Assembly (NCBI GenBank): GCA_964517175.1
Contig: CAZFBU010000068.1
Location: 1-22,606 of the forward strand
Length of the DNA: 22,606 nt
Reading direction: 5' to 3'
DNA from: JADJNW01 sp964517175
Lineage (GTDB): Bacteria; Bacteroidota; Bacteroidia; Chitinophagales; Saprospiraceae
A model generated the notes under the pieces. That model did not search any database. It saw only the letters and a list, made by a program, of their open reading frames with translations, and had not been told where the DNA came from. A program made the translations under genes and the position numbers. Below, in pieces: positions 1 to 8,940 of this stretch. How positions within the stretch are numbered: position 1 is the first letter of the stretch; each line of letters starts with the position of its first letter.

Positions 1-18
1 AACGCTGAAAAATGTTTG

Positions 19-26
19 TAGTTTTG
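19..26 (+). promoter_or_regulatory. Candidate -7 element for thyA
   Basis: TAGTTTTG matches the Bacteroidota -7 consensus TAnnTTTG and lies 63 nt before the thyA ATG. The matching -33 TTG would fall at or before the window edge, so only half of the promoter can be tested. Such a short motif can occur by chance. Confidence 0.35.
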
Positions 27-41
27 TAAATTCGACAATTA

Positions 42-68
42 AATGTGCCAATTTGCCAATGTGGCGAT
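42..68 (+). repeat. Short octamer tandem repeat, AAT(G/T)TGCC
   Basis: Three head-to-tail units of eight bases (AATGTGCC, AATTTGCC, AATGTGGC) plus a partial GAT lie in the thyA leader. They create a spurious GTG-started N-terminal extension of the thyA reading frame. The role is unknown; it may be a simple intergenic tandem repeat. Confidence 0.5.
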
Positions 69-89
69 ACACCGTTAAACCGTCAAACT

Positions 90-884
90 ATGAAACAATA
101 CCACGATCTTCTCCAACATATCCTCGACAACGGCGTGCAAAAATCCGATCGCACGGGCACGGGCACCATCAGCGTGTTTGGCTATCAGATGCGATTTGAT
201 CTGAGCGAGGGTTTTCCATTAGTGACGACCAAAAAACTGCACTTGCGCTCTATCATTCATGAGTTGCTTTGGTTTCTCAAAGGCGATACGAATATTCAGT
301 ATTTGAACGAAAATGGTGTTTCCATCTGGGACGAGTGGGCGGATGAAAATGGCGACCTGGGGCCGGTCTATGGCAAACAATGGATCCACTGGCAGACCCC
401 GGATGGGGGAGCGGTGAACCAGATCGAGCAGGCGGTGCACATGTTGAAAACCAATCCTGACTCGCGGCGCATCCTCGTCAGTGCCTGGAACGTGGCGGAT
501 TTGCCCAGAATGGCGCTCTTGCCTTGCCATGCCTTGTTTCAATTTTACGTAGCGGAGGGTAAGCTTTCGTGCCAGCTTTACCAGCGCTCGGCGGATGTTT
601 TTCTCGGCGTTCCGTTCAATATTGCTTCCTATGCCTTGCTGACGATGATGATGGCGCAGGTTTGCGATTTGGAAATTGGCGAATTTGTGCATACATTTGG
701 CGACGTACATCTGTACAGCAATCACCTGGAGCAGGCAAAACTGCAACTTACGCGCGAGCCGCGACCGCTGCCGCAAATGGAAATCAACCCTAATGTACAG
801 GATATTTTCGCTTTTCAGTTCGAAGATTTCAAGTTGAAGAATTACGACCCGCACCCGCACATCAAAGCGCCGGTGGCGATTTAA
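90..884 (+). CDS. thyA: Thymidylate synthase
   Basis: This enzyme makes dTMP from dUMP with 5,10-methylene-tetrahydrofolate as carbon donor and reductant, in the cytoplasm. The 264-residue product has the same length as E. coli ThyA and aligns with it end to end from memory. Visible landmarks are the folate/phosphate region RTGTGT at 21-26, DEWADENGDLGPVYGKQW at 81-98, the catalytic cysteine C146 in LPCHALF, and the C-terminal APVAI. The ATG at 90 is chosen over a GTG at 45 because the upstream part encodes repeat-derived, non-family sequence and MKQY matches the family N-terminus. The gene stands alone, with a terminator-like hairpin after it. dfrA (folA), often next to thyA, is not in the window. 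Confidence 0.97.
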   Translation: MKQYHDLLQHILDNGVQKSDRTGTGTISVFGYQMRFDLSEGFPLVTTKKLHLRSIIHELLWFLKGDTNIQYLNENGVSIWDEWADENGDLGPVYGKQWIHWQTPDGGAVNQIEQAVHMLKTNPDSRRILVSAWNVADLPRMALLPCHALFQFYVAEGKLSCQLYQRSADVFLGVPFNIASYALLTMMMAQVCDLEIGEFVHTFGDVHLYSNHLEQAKLQLTREPRPLPQMEINPNVQDIFAFQFEDFKLKNYDPHPHIKAPVAI

Positions 885-947
885 TTTGCGGAAAGTGATA
901 AAGTTAAAATATCATTTTGTTAAAATGCTAAAAGGCAGATAAAAACG

Positions 948-988
948 AAAGTACCCTTGCTTTGTTCACGAAAAGGGGCACTTTTTTA
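948..988 (+). terminator. Probable rho-independent terminator of thyA
   Basis: AAAGTACCC pairs with GGGCACTTT (one A/C mismatch) across a loop of about 19 nt, and is followed by a run of T. It lies 64 nt after the thyA stop and before the act promoter, so it would separate the two transcription units. The long loop and the mismatch make it a medium-strength prediction. Confidence 0.6.
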
Positions 989-1012
989 TAAATTGTCACA
1001 GAAAAGTCAGTA

Positions 1013-1031
1013 ATTTAGACACGATCTAAAT
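1013..1031. promoter_or_regulatory. Palindromic operator upstream of actA (TTTAGA-N5-TCTAAA)
   Basis: This is a perfect inverted repeat, ATTTAGA-CACGA-TCTAAAT, centred at 1022. The same half-sites with the same 5-nt spacer occur once more in the window, centred at 10240 before coxB. In both places the centre lies exactly 56 nt before the first base of a TAnnTTTG element. A far-upstream position fits an activator better than a blocking repressor (inference). The binding protein is unknown; Fur-family and Crp/Fnr-family regulators are candidates. Confidence 0.65.
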
Positions 1032-1052
1032 AGTTATCGGTTTTTAAGTTTT

Positions 1053-1085
1053 TTTGTTAAAGTAGTGTAACGAATTTTATCTTTG
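1053..1085 (+). promoter_or_regulatory. Bacteroidota-type promoter of the act operon
   Basis: A TTTG at 1053-1056 (-33 element) and a TATCTTTG at 1078-1085 (-7 element, exact TAnnTTTG match) are separated by 21 nt. This is within the spacing described for Bacteroidota housekeeping sigma promoters. Transcription would start a little after 1090, leaving a leader of about 45 nt before the actA ATG at 1138. Confidence 0.75.
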
Positions 1086-1137
1086 CGCAAACATCGAAAA
1101 TTCGCTGTGTTTAAGAATCTATAACATACACGATATT

Positions 1138-2565
1138 ATGACGTTTCAATCTTCAATTTTCAGGATTGTTTCATTGCTAATCATATTCGCGCTGCCGTTG
1201 AGCCTGGCGGCGCAGGAAGGAGCAGGCGAGCCGGACCTGGCTGCCGGGGAAACATTGTTCAGAAACAACTGCGCAACCTGTCATGCCCGGGACATGAAAA
1301 CCGACCTCACCGGTCCGGCGCTGGGCGGCGTGGAAGAGCGCTGGTCGGATTATCCACTATCTGATCTTTACGCCTGGATTCGCAATTCCCAGGCAATGGT
1401 CGCTTCTGGTCATCCCAGAGCCAACGAAGTTTACAAGGAGTGGAATGGTGCTATCATGCAGAACTTCACCAACCTTACCGACCAGGAAATTGCCAATATT
1501 CTGGGGTATATCGACGGGGTTCATACAGGTGTCTATGGCAAAAAGGATACGGGGGGAGGTCCTGTCGTAGAGGTACAGAAGGAAGAGCCTAACAACATAC
1601 CATTGTTTATCGCACTGGCACTGATACTGGCGATTCTGGCAGTGGTATTGGCAAGGATTCTTTCCAACCTGAACTACATCATCCAGGCGCGCGAAGGCGA
1701 AGCGCCGGCACGCCGCAAGACGCTGGTGGAAATTCTGACGAGCAAAGGCGTGGTTGGTTTCGTGATTTTCGCATTGGTGGTGCTGGGCGGCTACACGACG
1801 GTGAACAACGCCATTTCGTTGGGGCGTCAGCAAGGTTATGAACCGGAGCAACCAATCAAATTCTCGCACGCCACGCACGCGGGGCTGCAGCAAATCGACT
1901 GCCAGTACTGCCACGATGCAGCGCGTCGTTCCAAGCATTCCAATATTCCGGCGGCGAATACCTGTATGAATTGTCACACAGCGATTAAAGTTGGCTCTAA
2001 TTATGGCACGGCAGAATTGACAAAGATTTATGCTTCGGTCGGTTACGATCCGAGCTCAGATACTTACATTGAGGGTTACGAAAATATGAGCCGCGAGCAA
2101 ATCGAGGAAATTTATAAAAAGTGGATCGCCGATACGTACGTGCAGGAAACCGGCGGACTGGATCGCAAGGGCGAGCGAATGATCGAAGAGCAGTGGCAGG
2201 GCATTGTAGCGGCATTGACGAATGAAGATACGCAGGATGATCGCATCTATGGTCCGATAGAATGGGTACGTATTCACAATATGCCGGATCACGTTTACTT
2301 CAATCATTCCCAGCACGTAGCGGTTGGCCAACTGGAATGCCAGACGTGCCACGGCCCGATTGAAGAAATGGAAGTGGTCTATCAATACTCGCCACTTTCG
2401 ATGGGCTGGTGTATCAATTGTCACCGCCAAACGGAGGTGAAGTTTGCCGATAATGAATACTACAAATCTTACACGCGCTACCACGAAGAAATTGCCAATG
2501 GCAAGCGCGACGCGGTGACGGTGGAGGAAATCGGCGGTTTGGAATGCCAGAAGTGTCACTATTAA
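1138..2565 (+). CDS. actA: Alternative complex III subunit ActA, multiheme cytochrome c with fused N-terminal monoheme domain
   Basis: ActA is the multiheme cytochrome c of alternative complex III and carries electrons on the periplasmic face. The 475-residue protein has a signal peptide (about 1-25, ending LAAQ) and six CXXCH heme sites, at 45, 255, 276, 401, 425 and 470. The first lies in a separate class-I cytochrome c domain (about 33-128, with M107 a possible axial ligand). Hydrophobic segments follow at about 154-174 and 205-222, then the pentaheme domain typical of ActA. The last CXXCH ends one residue before the C-terminus. The N-terminal cytochrome domain is an addition to the five-heme core described for Rhodothermus; from memory, many Bacteroidota ActA proteins carry it. 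It is the first gene of actABCDEF; actB starts 74 nt downstream. Confidence 0.92.
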   Translation: MTFQSSIFRIVSLLIIFALPLSLAAQEGAGEPDLAAGETLFRNNCATCHARDMKTDLTGPALGGVEERWSDYPLSDLYAWIRNSQAMVASGHPRANEVYKEWNGAIMQNFTNLTDQEIANILGYIDGVHTGVYGKKDTGGGPVVEVQKEEPNNIPLFIALALILAILAVVLARILSNLNYIIQAREGEAPARRKTLVEILTSKGVVGFVIFALVVLGGYTTVNNAISLGRQQGYEPEQPIKFSHATHAGLQQIDCQYCHDAARRSKHSNIPAANTCMNCHTAIKVGSNYGTAELTKIYASVGYDPSSDTYIEGYENMSREQIEEIYKKWIADTYVQETGGLDRKGERMIEEQWQGIVAALTNEDTQDDRIYGPIEWVRIHNMPDHVYFNHSQHVAVGQLECQTCHGPIEEMEVVYQYSPLSMGWCINCHRQTEVKFADNEYYKSYTRYHEEIANGKRDAVTVEEIGGLECQKCHY

Positions 2566-2639
2566 AATTTCACACTTTATCCAAACGGCTAGTCGTAATC
2601 AAACTTAAAACAATAGTAAAACCTGAAGTCATAACGAAG

Positions 2640-5600
2640 ATGAAAAATAAAAACAACGAAATCTGGGTAGGCGTCGAGCAATTGAAGAACGATCCGTCCT
2701 ATCAGGAAATGGCGAATCAGGAATTCGTTGAGCTTCCCATCGTGGAGCAGTTGGCTGATGATCGCGCGATGGAAGTCGGCGCTTCCCGTCGCGATTTCTT
2801 AAAATATATGGGTTTTGGACTGGGTGCGGCAACTATTGCTGCCAGTTGCGAAATTCCGGTAAAAAGAGCAATTCCTTACGTATCCAAGCCGGATGAAATT
2901 GTGCCGGGCGTGGCTACATACTACGCATCTACGTATGTACGAGGTGGCGATTATTGCCCCATTCTGGTAAAAAATCGCGAAGGACGTCCGATAAAAATTG
3001 AAGGTAACAGCTTGTCGAAGGTAACCATGGGTGGCACCAGCGCGCGGGCGCAGGCAAGCGTTTTGGGATTGTACGACACGAGCCGCTTCGCCAGTCCGGC
3101 GAGAGTGGAAGACGGAAAGGTCGCTAAGGCAGGCGAGGGTTTGAGTTGGGAAGTGACGGACATGGAGATCATGGGGAAATTGGGCGCTGCGAACAACATC
3201 CGAATCGTTGCTAACACCATTATGAGTCCAACGACCAAGAAAGTGCTCGAAGAATTCAAAGCTAAGTATCCGGGCACAGAGGTGGTGATGTACGATCCAA
3301 TTTCCAGCGCGGCAATGCTGGAAGCCAATGAGCAGAGTTTTGGTCAGCGGCTGATTCCGAATTATCACTTTGATAAGGCAGATGTCATTGTCAGCTTCGA
3401 TGCTGATTTTCTGGGCACCTGGATTTCGCCCATCGAATACGCAGCGCAATACGCCGAGAAGCGCAAGGTAGATCCGAAAAATCCGAAATTGTCCCGCCAC
3501 ATTCAAGTGGAAAGCCACATGAGCCTCACCGGCTCGAATGCGGATAATCGCATCATGGTGAAACCTTCCGAGCAAGGTGCAGCTATCGTCGCATTGTACA
3601 ATGCTGTTGCCGGTATGGCGGGCGGCACGACGATCAGCGGACCGAGCCTCGCAGCAGACAAAACAGAAAAAATCAAAAAAGTAGCGCAGGAACTGGCAAA
3701 TCACCGTGGTTCATCCCTCGTGGTTGCGGCTTCTAACAATACCGCCGAGCAAGTTCTGGTCAACAGCATCAACTACATGCTCCAGAATTACGGTTCGACG
3801 ATCGAATTCAAAAATGCTTCTCTGCAGCGTCAGGGATTGGATAAAGATGTACAACGCCTGATTCGCGATATGAACGGCGATCGCGTGGATGCCCTGATCG
3901 TGATGGACGGCGCGAACCCCGCGTGGGATTTGCCAAACAGCGAGCGTTTCCGCGTCGGCATGGAAAAGGTAAGTACCAAAATTTCCTTCTCCGGCACGCC
4001 AAACGAAACAGCCTTGCTGTGCGATTACATCACGCCGACGCACCACTTTCTCGAAAGCTGGGGCGATGCGCAGCCAAAAGTTGGGCATTATAGCCTAATA
4101 CAACCAACGATTGCGCCGTTATTCAATACGCGCCAGGCGGAAGAAAGCCTGCTGCGTTGGGCAGAAAGTGAAAATCTGAACGCGGAGGCGGAGCAACCCA
4201 TGTACGAATACCTGAAATGGCACTGGGAAACGGAAATGTTCCCGCGGCAGAATAACTTCGCCACTTTCCAGGCTTTCTGGGACAATACGCTGCACGACGG
4301 ATTGCTTGAGCTACCGGATGAAGGTAAAGTTTTTGACTTTGTAGCCGATGTGAGCGCTTCCGCAGCGAACGTTCGCAAGCCTTCCAACGCAGAACTGGAA
4401 ATTTCTTTCTTTGAAACGGTGAATGTGGGTGCCGGGCAGTTTGCCAACAATCCCTGGCTGATGGAAATGCCCGATCCGATCAACCGGACGGTTTGGGGCA
4501 ACTACCTCGCTATTCCGATTGGCTGGGATGGCGGCAGTGATTTCACAGCTTTCAAGAACCTGAATAAGAATGAAGGTAAAGGCAAAGCGGACATCGTAGA
4601 ATTGGAAGTGAACGGCAGAAAGGTGAACGCTACGGCGGTGCGCCAGTTCGGTCAAATGGCGGATACCCTTTCCATTGCCATCGGGCACGGGCGGGAGATC
4701 ACTGCCCACAGCGGCAAAGGACCGGGTGCAGGGGTAGGTGCGAATGCTTTTCCGTGGCTGACGGTTGATGATTTTGGCAATACGCAATATTACGCGACCA
4801 ATGTAAACGTTGGTAATGTCATTGGGGTGGATGACCATTTCGCTTGTGTGCAATACCACCACTCCATGGGGGTAACCGGTACCAGTAAAGACACCGGCAA
4901 CAAGATCAATGTGGATGAAAAGACGGCTACGACGTTGAGTGATCCATTCAACCCGGATGGTTTTCAGGGAGGTTTGGTGGATCGCTCCATCATCTACAAA
5001 GGCAATATCGAAGAATTGCCGGAACTTATTCATCACATCGAAGAAAAACGGGAAGAAGCGCAAACGCTGAACAGCCATACGCTCTATCCTTACGATACGT
5101 ATCTGAAAGATGTTTACGGCCAGGGACACCACTGGGCAATGCATATTGATCTGAACGCCTGTATTGGCTGCGGTGCCTGCCAGGTGGCCTGTGTTGCGGA
5201 AAATAACGTCCCGGTTGTCGGAAAGACGGAAGTGGCGCGCCACCACGAAATGACCTGGCTGCGCATTGATCGTTATTTCTACGGTGATTTTGAAAATCCG
5301 AATGTCGTTTATCAGCCGATGATGTGCCAGCACTGCGATAACGCGCCGTGTGAGAATGTGTGCCCGGTAGCGGCAACCAACCACAGTTCAGAGGGTTTGA
5401 ACCAGATGACCTACAACCGCTGTATCGGTACGCGCTACTGCGCCAATAACTGTCCTTACAAGGTGCGCCGTTTCAACTGGCTGGATTACACGACTGCCGA
5501 CATTTTCGGTATGAATGACAATTACAATAACGACGGCAACCTGAAAACCGAAGAAGGAATCTCCTTCATGGCGGATAACCTGACGCGGATGGTGCTGAAC

Positions 5601-5909
5601 CCGGATGTAACGGTTCGTTCGCGTGGTGTGATTGAGAAGTGCAGCTTCTGCGTACAGCGCATTCAGGAAGGTAAGCTGACGGCGAAGCGCGAAGGTCGCG
5701 GATTGGTGGATGCGGATGTGCGCACAGCTTGCCAGACCGCTTGCCCGACGGGTGCGATTACTTTCGGTGACCGCAACAACAAGAGCGGCGATGTAGCCGG
5801 TAAGATCGAGAACCCGCTCAATTACCTGGTGTTGGAAGAAATCAATACACAGCCGGGCGTGTTCTACGCTGCGAAAGTAAACAACCGCAGCGAAGCTTTG
5901 GATGCTTAA
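2640..5909 (+). CDS. actB: Alternative complex III subunit ActB (molybdopterin-oxidoreductase-like plus iron-sulfur domain)
   Basis: ActB is the large peripheral iron-sulfur subunit of alternative complex III. The 1089-residue product starts at the ATG at 2640; an upstream extension of the frame to 2544 overlaps actA and is unlikely. Residues 48-70 hold a twin-arginine signal (RR at 50-51, SRRDFLK) followed by a lipobox-like AASC with C70, suggesting Tat export and lipid anchoring. A long domain related to molybdopterin oxidoreductases follows; in this family it holds no molybdenum cofactor. The C-terminal ferredoxin-like part has four cysteine groups, beginning at C841 (CIGCGACQVAC), C896 (CQHCDNAPCENVC), C928 (CIGTRYCANNC) and C1001 (CSFC, paired with CQTAC near 1034). 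This agrees with the family's three [4Fe-4S] and one [3Fe-4S] clusters. Confidence 0.94.
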   Translation: MKNKNNEIWVGVEQLKNDPSYQEMANQEFVELPIVEQLADDRAMEVGASRRDFLKYMGFGLGAATIAASCEIPVKRAIPYVSKPDEIVPGVATYYASTYVRGGDYCPILVKNREGRPIKIEGNSLSKVTMGGTSARAQASVLGLYDTSRFASPARVEDGKVAKAGEGLSWEVTDMEIMGKLGAANNIRIVANTIMSPTTKKVLEEFKAKYPGTEVVMYDPISSAAMLEANEQSFGQRLIPNYHFDKADVIVSFDADFLGTWISPIEYAAQYAEKRKVDPKNPKLSRHIQVESHMSLTGSNADNRIMVKPSEQGAAIVALYNAVAGMAGGTTISGPSLAADKTEKIKKVAQELANHRGSSLVVAASNNTAEQVLVNSINYMLQNYGSTIEFKNASLQRQGLDKDVQRLIRDMNGDRVDALIVMDGANPAWDLPNSERFRVGMEKVSTKISFSGTPNETALLCDYITPTHHFLESWGDAQPKVGHYSLIQPTIAPLFNTRQAEESLLRWAESENLNAEAEQPMYEYLKWHWETEMFPRQNNFATFQAFWDNTLHDGLLELPDEGKVFDFVADVSASAANVRKPSNAELEISFFETVNVGAGQFANNPWLMEMPDPINRTVWGNYLAIPIGWDGGSDFTAFKNLNKNEGKGKADIVELEVNGRKVNATAVRQFGQMADTLSIAIGHGREITAHSGKGPGAGVGANAFPWLTVDDFGNTQYYATNVNVGNVIGVDDHFACVQYHHSMGVTGTSKDTGNKINVDEKTATTLSDPFNPDGFQGGLVDRSIIYKGNIEELPELIHHIEEKREEAQTLNSHTLYPYDTYLKDVYGQGHHWAMHIDLNACIGCGACQVACVAENNVPVVGKTEVARHHEMTWLRIDRYFYGDFENPNVVYQPMMCQHCDNAPCENVCPVAATNHSSEGLNQMTYNRCIGTRYCANNCPYKVRRFNWLDYTTADIFGMNDNYNNDGNLKTEEGISFMADNLTRMVLNPDVTVRSRGVIEKCSFCVQRIQEGKLTAKREGRGLVDADVRTACQTACPTGAITFGDRNNKSGDVAGKIENPLNYLVLEEINTQPGVFYAAKVNNRSEALDA

Positions 5910-5956
5910 AATGAAATTTGATTCAAAACCTAAGTTTGCTATAAATAGAAAATAAC

Positions 5957-7375
5957 ATGAGTGCAGTTGTTTCTCCGATAAGAGACCCATTAATAGAAGG
6001 CGGCAAAACCTATCATCAGATCACAGAAGACATTTGCGCGCCTGCGGAGCGGGTGCCGAGTCTGGCGTGGGTGATTGCCTTTACGGTATCCGTTCTGGGT
6101 TTGGGCTTGTACGTTTTTGCTGTTGTATGGACGATTTTCTACGGCATTGGCTCGTGGGATTTGAACCGTACCATTGGCTGGGGTTGGGATATTACCAATT
6201 TCGTTTGGTGGATCGGTATCGGTCATGCGGGTACGCTCATTTCCGCCATCCTCTTGCTTTTTCGCCAGAAGTGGCGCACCGGGGTAAACCGGGCGGCGGA
6301 AGCCATGACCATCTTCGCGGTAATGTGTGCCGGGCAGTTTCCGCTCATTCACATGGGGCGTCTCTGGTTGGGTTTCTTCATCTTCCCGTATCCGAATACG
6401 CGCGGCCCGCTGTGGGTGAATTTCAACTCGCCTCTGCTCTGGGACGTTTTTGCGATTTCGACCTATTTCACCGTGTCGCTCCTGTTCTGGTACACGGGTC
6501 TGGTGCCCGACTTTGCCACGCTGCGTGACCGTGCTAAGGGGGTACGCAAGAAAATTTACAACGCACTCTCCTTCGGATGGACCGGCGCGGCCAAGCACTG
6601 GCAACGCTTCGAGAGCTTGTCGTTGGTATTGGCCGGTCTGGCAACACCGCTGGTACTTTCTGTACACACGATTGTATCGTTCGACTTCGCCACGTCGGTG
6701 ATTCCCGGCTGGCACACGACGATCTTCCCGCCCTACTTCGTGGCGGGGGCGATCTTCTCGGGGTTTGCGATGGTACTAACCCTGATGCTGATGACCCGAA
6801 AGATATTCAAACTGGAAGAATACATTACGCTGTCGCACATCGAGAGTATGAACAAAGTCATTCTGGTGACGGGTACTATCGTAGGGGTAGCTTACCTGAC
6901 GGAGTTGTTTATTGCCTGGTATTCTGGTTATTTGTACGAGCAATACGCATTCTACAACCGGGTGCTTGGGCCATACTACTGGTCGTACATTGGCATGATG
7001 TCCTGCAACGTGCTTTCACCGCAGATTTTCTGGTTCAAGAGTTTGCGCCGCAATATTACCGTGACGTTCGTGATGTCTATTTTTGTAAACATCGGAATGT
7101 GGTTTGAGCGCTTTGTGATTATTGCTACCACTCTTGCGCGCGACTATTTGCCATCAAGCTGGAGCTACTACGTGCCAACCTGGGTGGAAATATCGATTTT
7201 TATCGGTACGATGGGCTTGTTCTTTACGCTTTATCTGATTTTTGCAAGAGTAGCGCCCGTAGTGGCAATCGCCGAGGTGAAATCTATCCTGAAATCGGCG
7301 GGTGATCAATACACTGGTCCGAATGCGCAGCATCACCACGCAGAAGTAAAAACAACGGCGGGTGAAGCGCATTAG
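5957..7375 (+). CDS. actC: Alternative complex III subunit ActC, NrfD-like quinol-oxidising membrane protein
   Basis: ActC is an NrfD/PsrC-type integral membrane subunit, thought to hold the menaquinol oxidation site on the periplasmic side. The 472-residue protein has about ten hydrophobic helices, starting near residues 37-62 and 84-102. It carries the segment PLIHMGRLW (H132) and, after it, SPLLWDVFAISTY (D163). A conserved His/Asp pair in this region has been proposed for quinol binding in the family; matching it to these residues is my inference. The C-terminal tail is soluble and His-rich (HHHAE). The gene lies 47 nt after actB and 44 nt before actD, in the same operon. Confidence 0.93.
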   Translation: MSAVVSPIRDPLIEGGKTYHQITEDICAPAERVPSLAWVIAFTVSVLGLGLYVFAVVWTIFYGIGSWDLNRTIGWGWDITNFVWWIGIGHAGTLISAILLLFRQKWRTGVNRAAEAMTIFAVMCAGQFPLIHMGRLWLGFFIFPYPNTRGPLWVNFNSPLLWDVFAISTYFTVSLLFWYTGLVPDFATLRDRAKGVRKKIYNALSFGWTGAAKHWQRFESLSLVLAGLATPLVLSVHTIVSFDFATSVIPGWHTTIFPPYFVAGAIFSGFAMVLTLMLMTRKIFKLEEYITLSHIESMNKVILVTGTIVGVAYLTELFIAWYSGYLYEQYAFYNRVLGPYYWSYIGMMSCNVLSPQIFWFKSLRRNITVTFVMSIFVNIGMWFERFVIIATTLARDYLPSSWSYYVPTWVEISIFIGTMGLFFTLYLIFARVAPVVAIAEVKSILKSAGDQYTGPNAQHHHAEVKTTAGEAH

Positions 7376-7419
7376 TGGTTACAATTAATTTTGAAAATTT
7401 CAATCAAGCATAAAACATC

Positions 7420-7950
7420 ATGGCTAACGAAAATAAAGAAGTGCTCTACGGCTTGTACGATGACGAGGAAATCCTCATGAAAGCCGTCAAAAAAGCCCAG
7501 AGCGATCACTTGGATATCATGGATGTTTATACACCTTTCCCGGTGCACGGCCTGGATCACGCGCTGCACCTGTCGGAAAGCCGCCTGCACGTTGCCGGGT
7601 TTGTTTTCGGTGCATTGGGTACGCTCACGGCATTCTTGTTTATGACCTGGGTGTTTACCCGCGACTGGCCGATTATTTTCGGCGGAAAGCCGTATTTTTC
7701 AGCGCCGGCATTTATTCCGATCACGTTTGAGTTGACGGTACTGTTTGCTTCCATTGGTATGGTGGTGGCATTTTACACCGTGAATGGTCAGGCGCCCGGT
7801 ATCACCAAGCCTATGCTGGATGACCGCATTACGGATGATAAATTCTGTATGGCATTTGACGTAACGGATATGGAGGCTTCCGCATTGGATAAGCTGAAGG
7901 CTTTCTTTTCGGAAACCAGCGCCTCGGAGGTGAATACGAAAACGATTTAA
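7420..7950 (+). CDS. actD: Alternative complex III subunit ActD (DUF3341)
   Basis: This 176-residue protein matches the DUF3341 (ActD) family in length, layout and position between actC and actE. The N-terminal soluble part (1-55) begins with the typical VLYGLYDDEEILMKA segment. Two membrane helices follow at about 57-77 and 98-120, joined by a short loop with RDWPIIFGGKPYFS. The C-terminal part is soluble and acidic, with no cofactor motif. In known complexes ActD packs beside ActC/ActF, and no redox role is established. Confidence 0.92.
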   Translation: MANENKEVLYGLYDDEEILMKAVKKAQSDHLDIMDVYTPFPVHGLDHALHLSESRLHVAGFVFGALGTLTAFLFMTWVFTRDWPIIFGGKPYFSAPAFIPITFELTVLFASIGMVVAFYTVNGQAPGITKPMLDDRITDDKFCMAFDVTDMEASALDKLKAFFSETSASEVNTKTI

Positions 7951-7979
7951 GCAGTAAGCCATTTTTCAAATAAAGTGAA

Positions 7980-8888
7980 ATGAAGCATTTAAAAAATATA
8001 TTGGTAGTTGTCGCGGCAGTTGTCATTCTGTATTCCTGCAGCCCGGCGGGGGGGAATTCGACGGGGCACGAGTACATGCCCGACATGGCCCACTCGATTG
8101 CTTACGAAAGCAATGTTTATACGTATTATTATCTGAATACCTGGGATGAGGAAAGTACCTTCAAGCTGAAGGATTTGTCCAATCCGCGCCTGCCGGTGAA
8201 AGGAACGATTCCGCGAGGCTACACGGCTTATCAGGCTTCTGATGCCGCCGGGTACGAAGGGGTGCACAACATGCTTCGGGGCGGCGACCGGCTGAACGCA
8301 ATTGCCATTCCGATAAATGGTCACGTGCCTTATCACTATGGCGACAATGAGGACGAGCGCACCCGCGCCAGCAACGAAATTGTTGCAAATCCATTCCCGA
8401 TTACGGAAGCGGGTTTGGCAAAGGGCAAGGAGTTGTATGATGTTCACTGCGGTATTTGCCACGGTGCGAAAGGCGATGGACTGGGCTACCTGGTAAGCGA
8501 TGACAATCCGAATGTGAAATATCCGGCTGCACCGGCGAATTTCCTGCAGGACACTTTCTACAATTCCAACAATGGTCGCTACTATCATTCGATCATGTAT
8601 GGCAAGAATGTGATGGGCGCTTACAAGGACAAACTCAACTACGAAGAACGTTGGCAGGTGATTCATTATATCCGCAAGCTACAGGCGGATGAGTTGGACG
8701 TGGAGTATAGCCCGAAAGTCAATACTTATAATCCCGCTTACGGTATGCCCGTTGCGCAGGTAGATGCCCTGGCATCGGCGGTACAGCAGGCCGATCAGGC
8801 ACCTGCGCCCGGCCAATCTGCACCGGCAGAAGGTGAAGGGCACAGCGACGGTGGTGGCGGTGGTCAGAGTGGCGGCGGACGAAAATAG
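7980..8888 (+). CDS. actE: Alternative complex III subunit ActE, monoheme cytochrome c lipoprotein
   Basis: ActE is a monoheme c-type cytochrome that passes electrons out of alternative complex III. The 302-residue precursor has a lipoprotein signal peptide with lipobox ILYSC (C20), so the mature protein should be anchored by a lipidated cysteine facing the periplasm. One CXXCH site lies at 157-161 (CGICH), and NVMGAY downstream is a candidate for the axial methionine. The last ~25 residues are an unusual Gly/Ser-rich tail (GGGGGQSGGGRK), probably disordered. It lies 29 nt after actD and 52 nt before actF. Confidence 0.92.
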   Translation: MKHLKNILVVVAAVVILYSCSPAGGNSTGHEYMPDMAHSIAYESNVYTYYYLNTWDEESTFKLKDLSNPRLPVKGTIPRGYTAYQASDAAGYEGVHNMLRGGDRLNAIAIPINGHVPYHYGDNEDERTRASNEIVANPFPITEAGLAKGKELYDVHCGICHGAKGDGLGYLVSDDNPNVKYPAAPANFLQDTFYNSNNGRYYHSIMYGKNVMGAYKDKLNYEERWQVIHYIRKLQADELDVEYSPKVNTYNPAYGMPVAQVDALASAVQQADQAPAPGQSAPAEGEGHSDGGGGGQSGGGRK

Positions 8889-8940
8889 CATTCGGATCAG
8901 GCAAATAAATTAGCGAAGTATTTCAAACGGAAGACATAAA

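Noticed and set aside
45..89. GTG start extending ThyA by 15 residues
   Set aside because: The extension is encoded by a tandem octamer repeat, and the ATG at 90 gives the exact family length and N-terminus.
4311..5384. Long open frame (357 codons) on the minus strand inside actB
   Set aside because: It is fully antisense to a well-conserved coding region, shows no recognisable domain, and similar antisense frames occur across the other operon genes because of codon bias.
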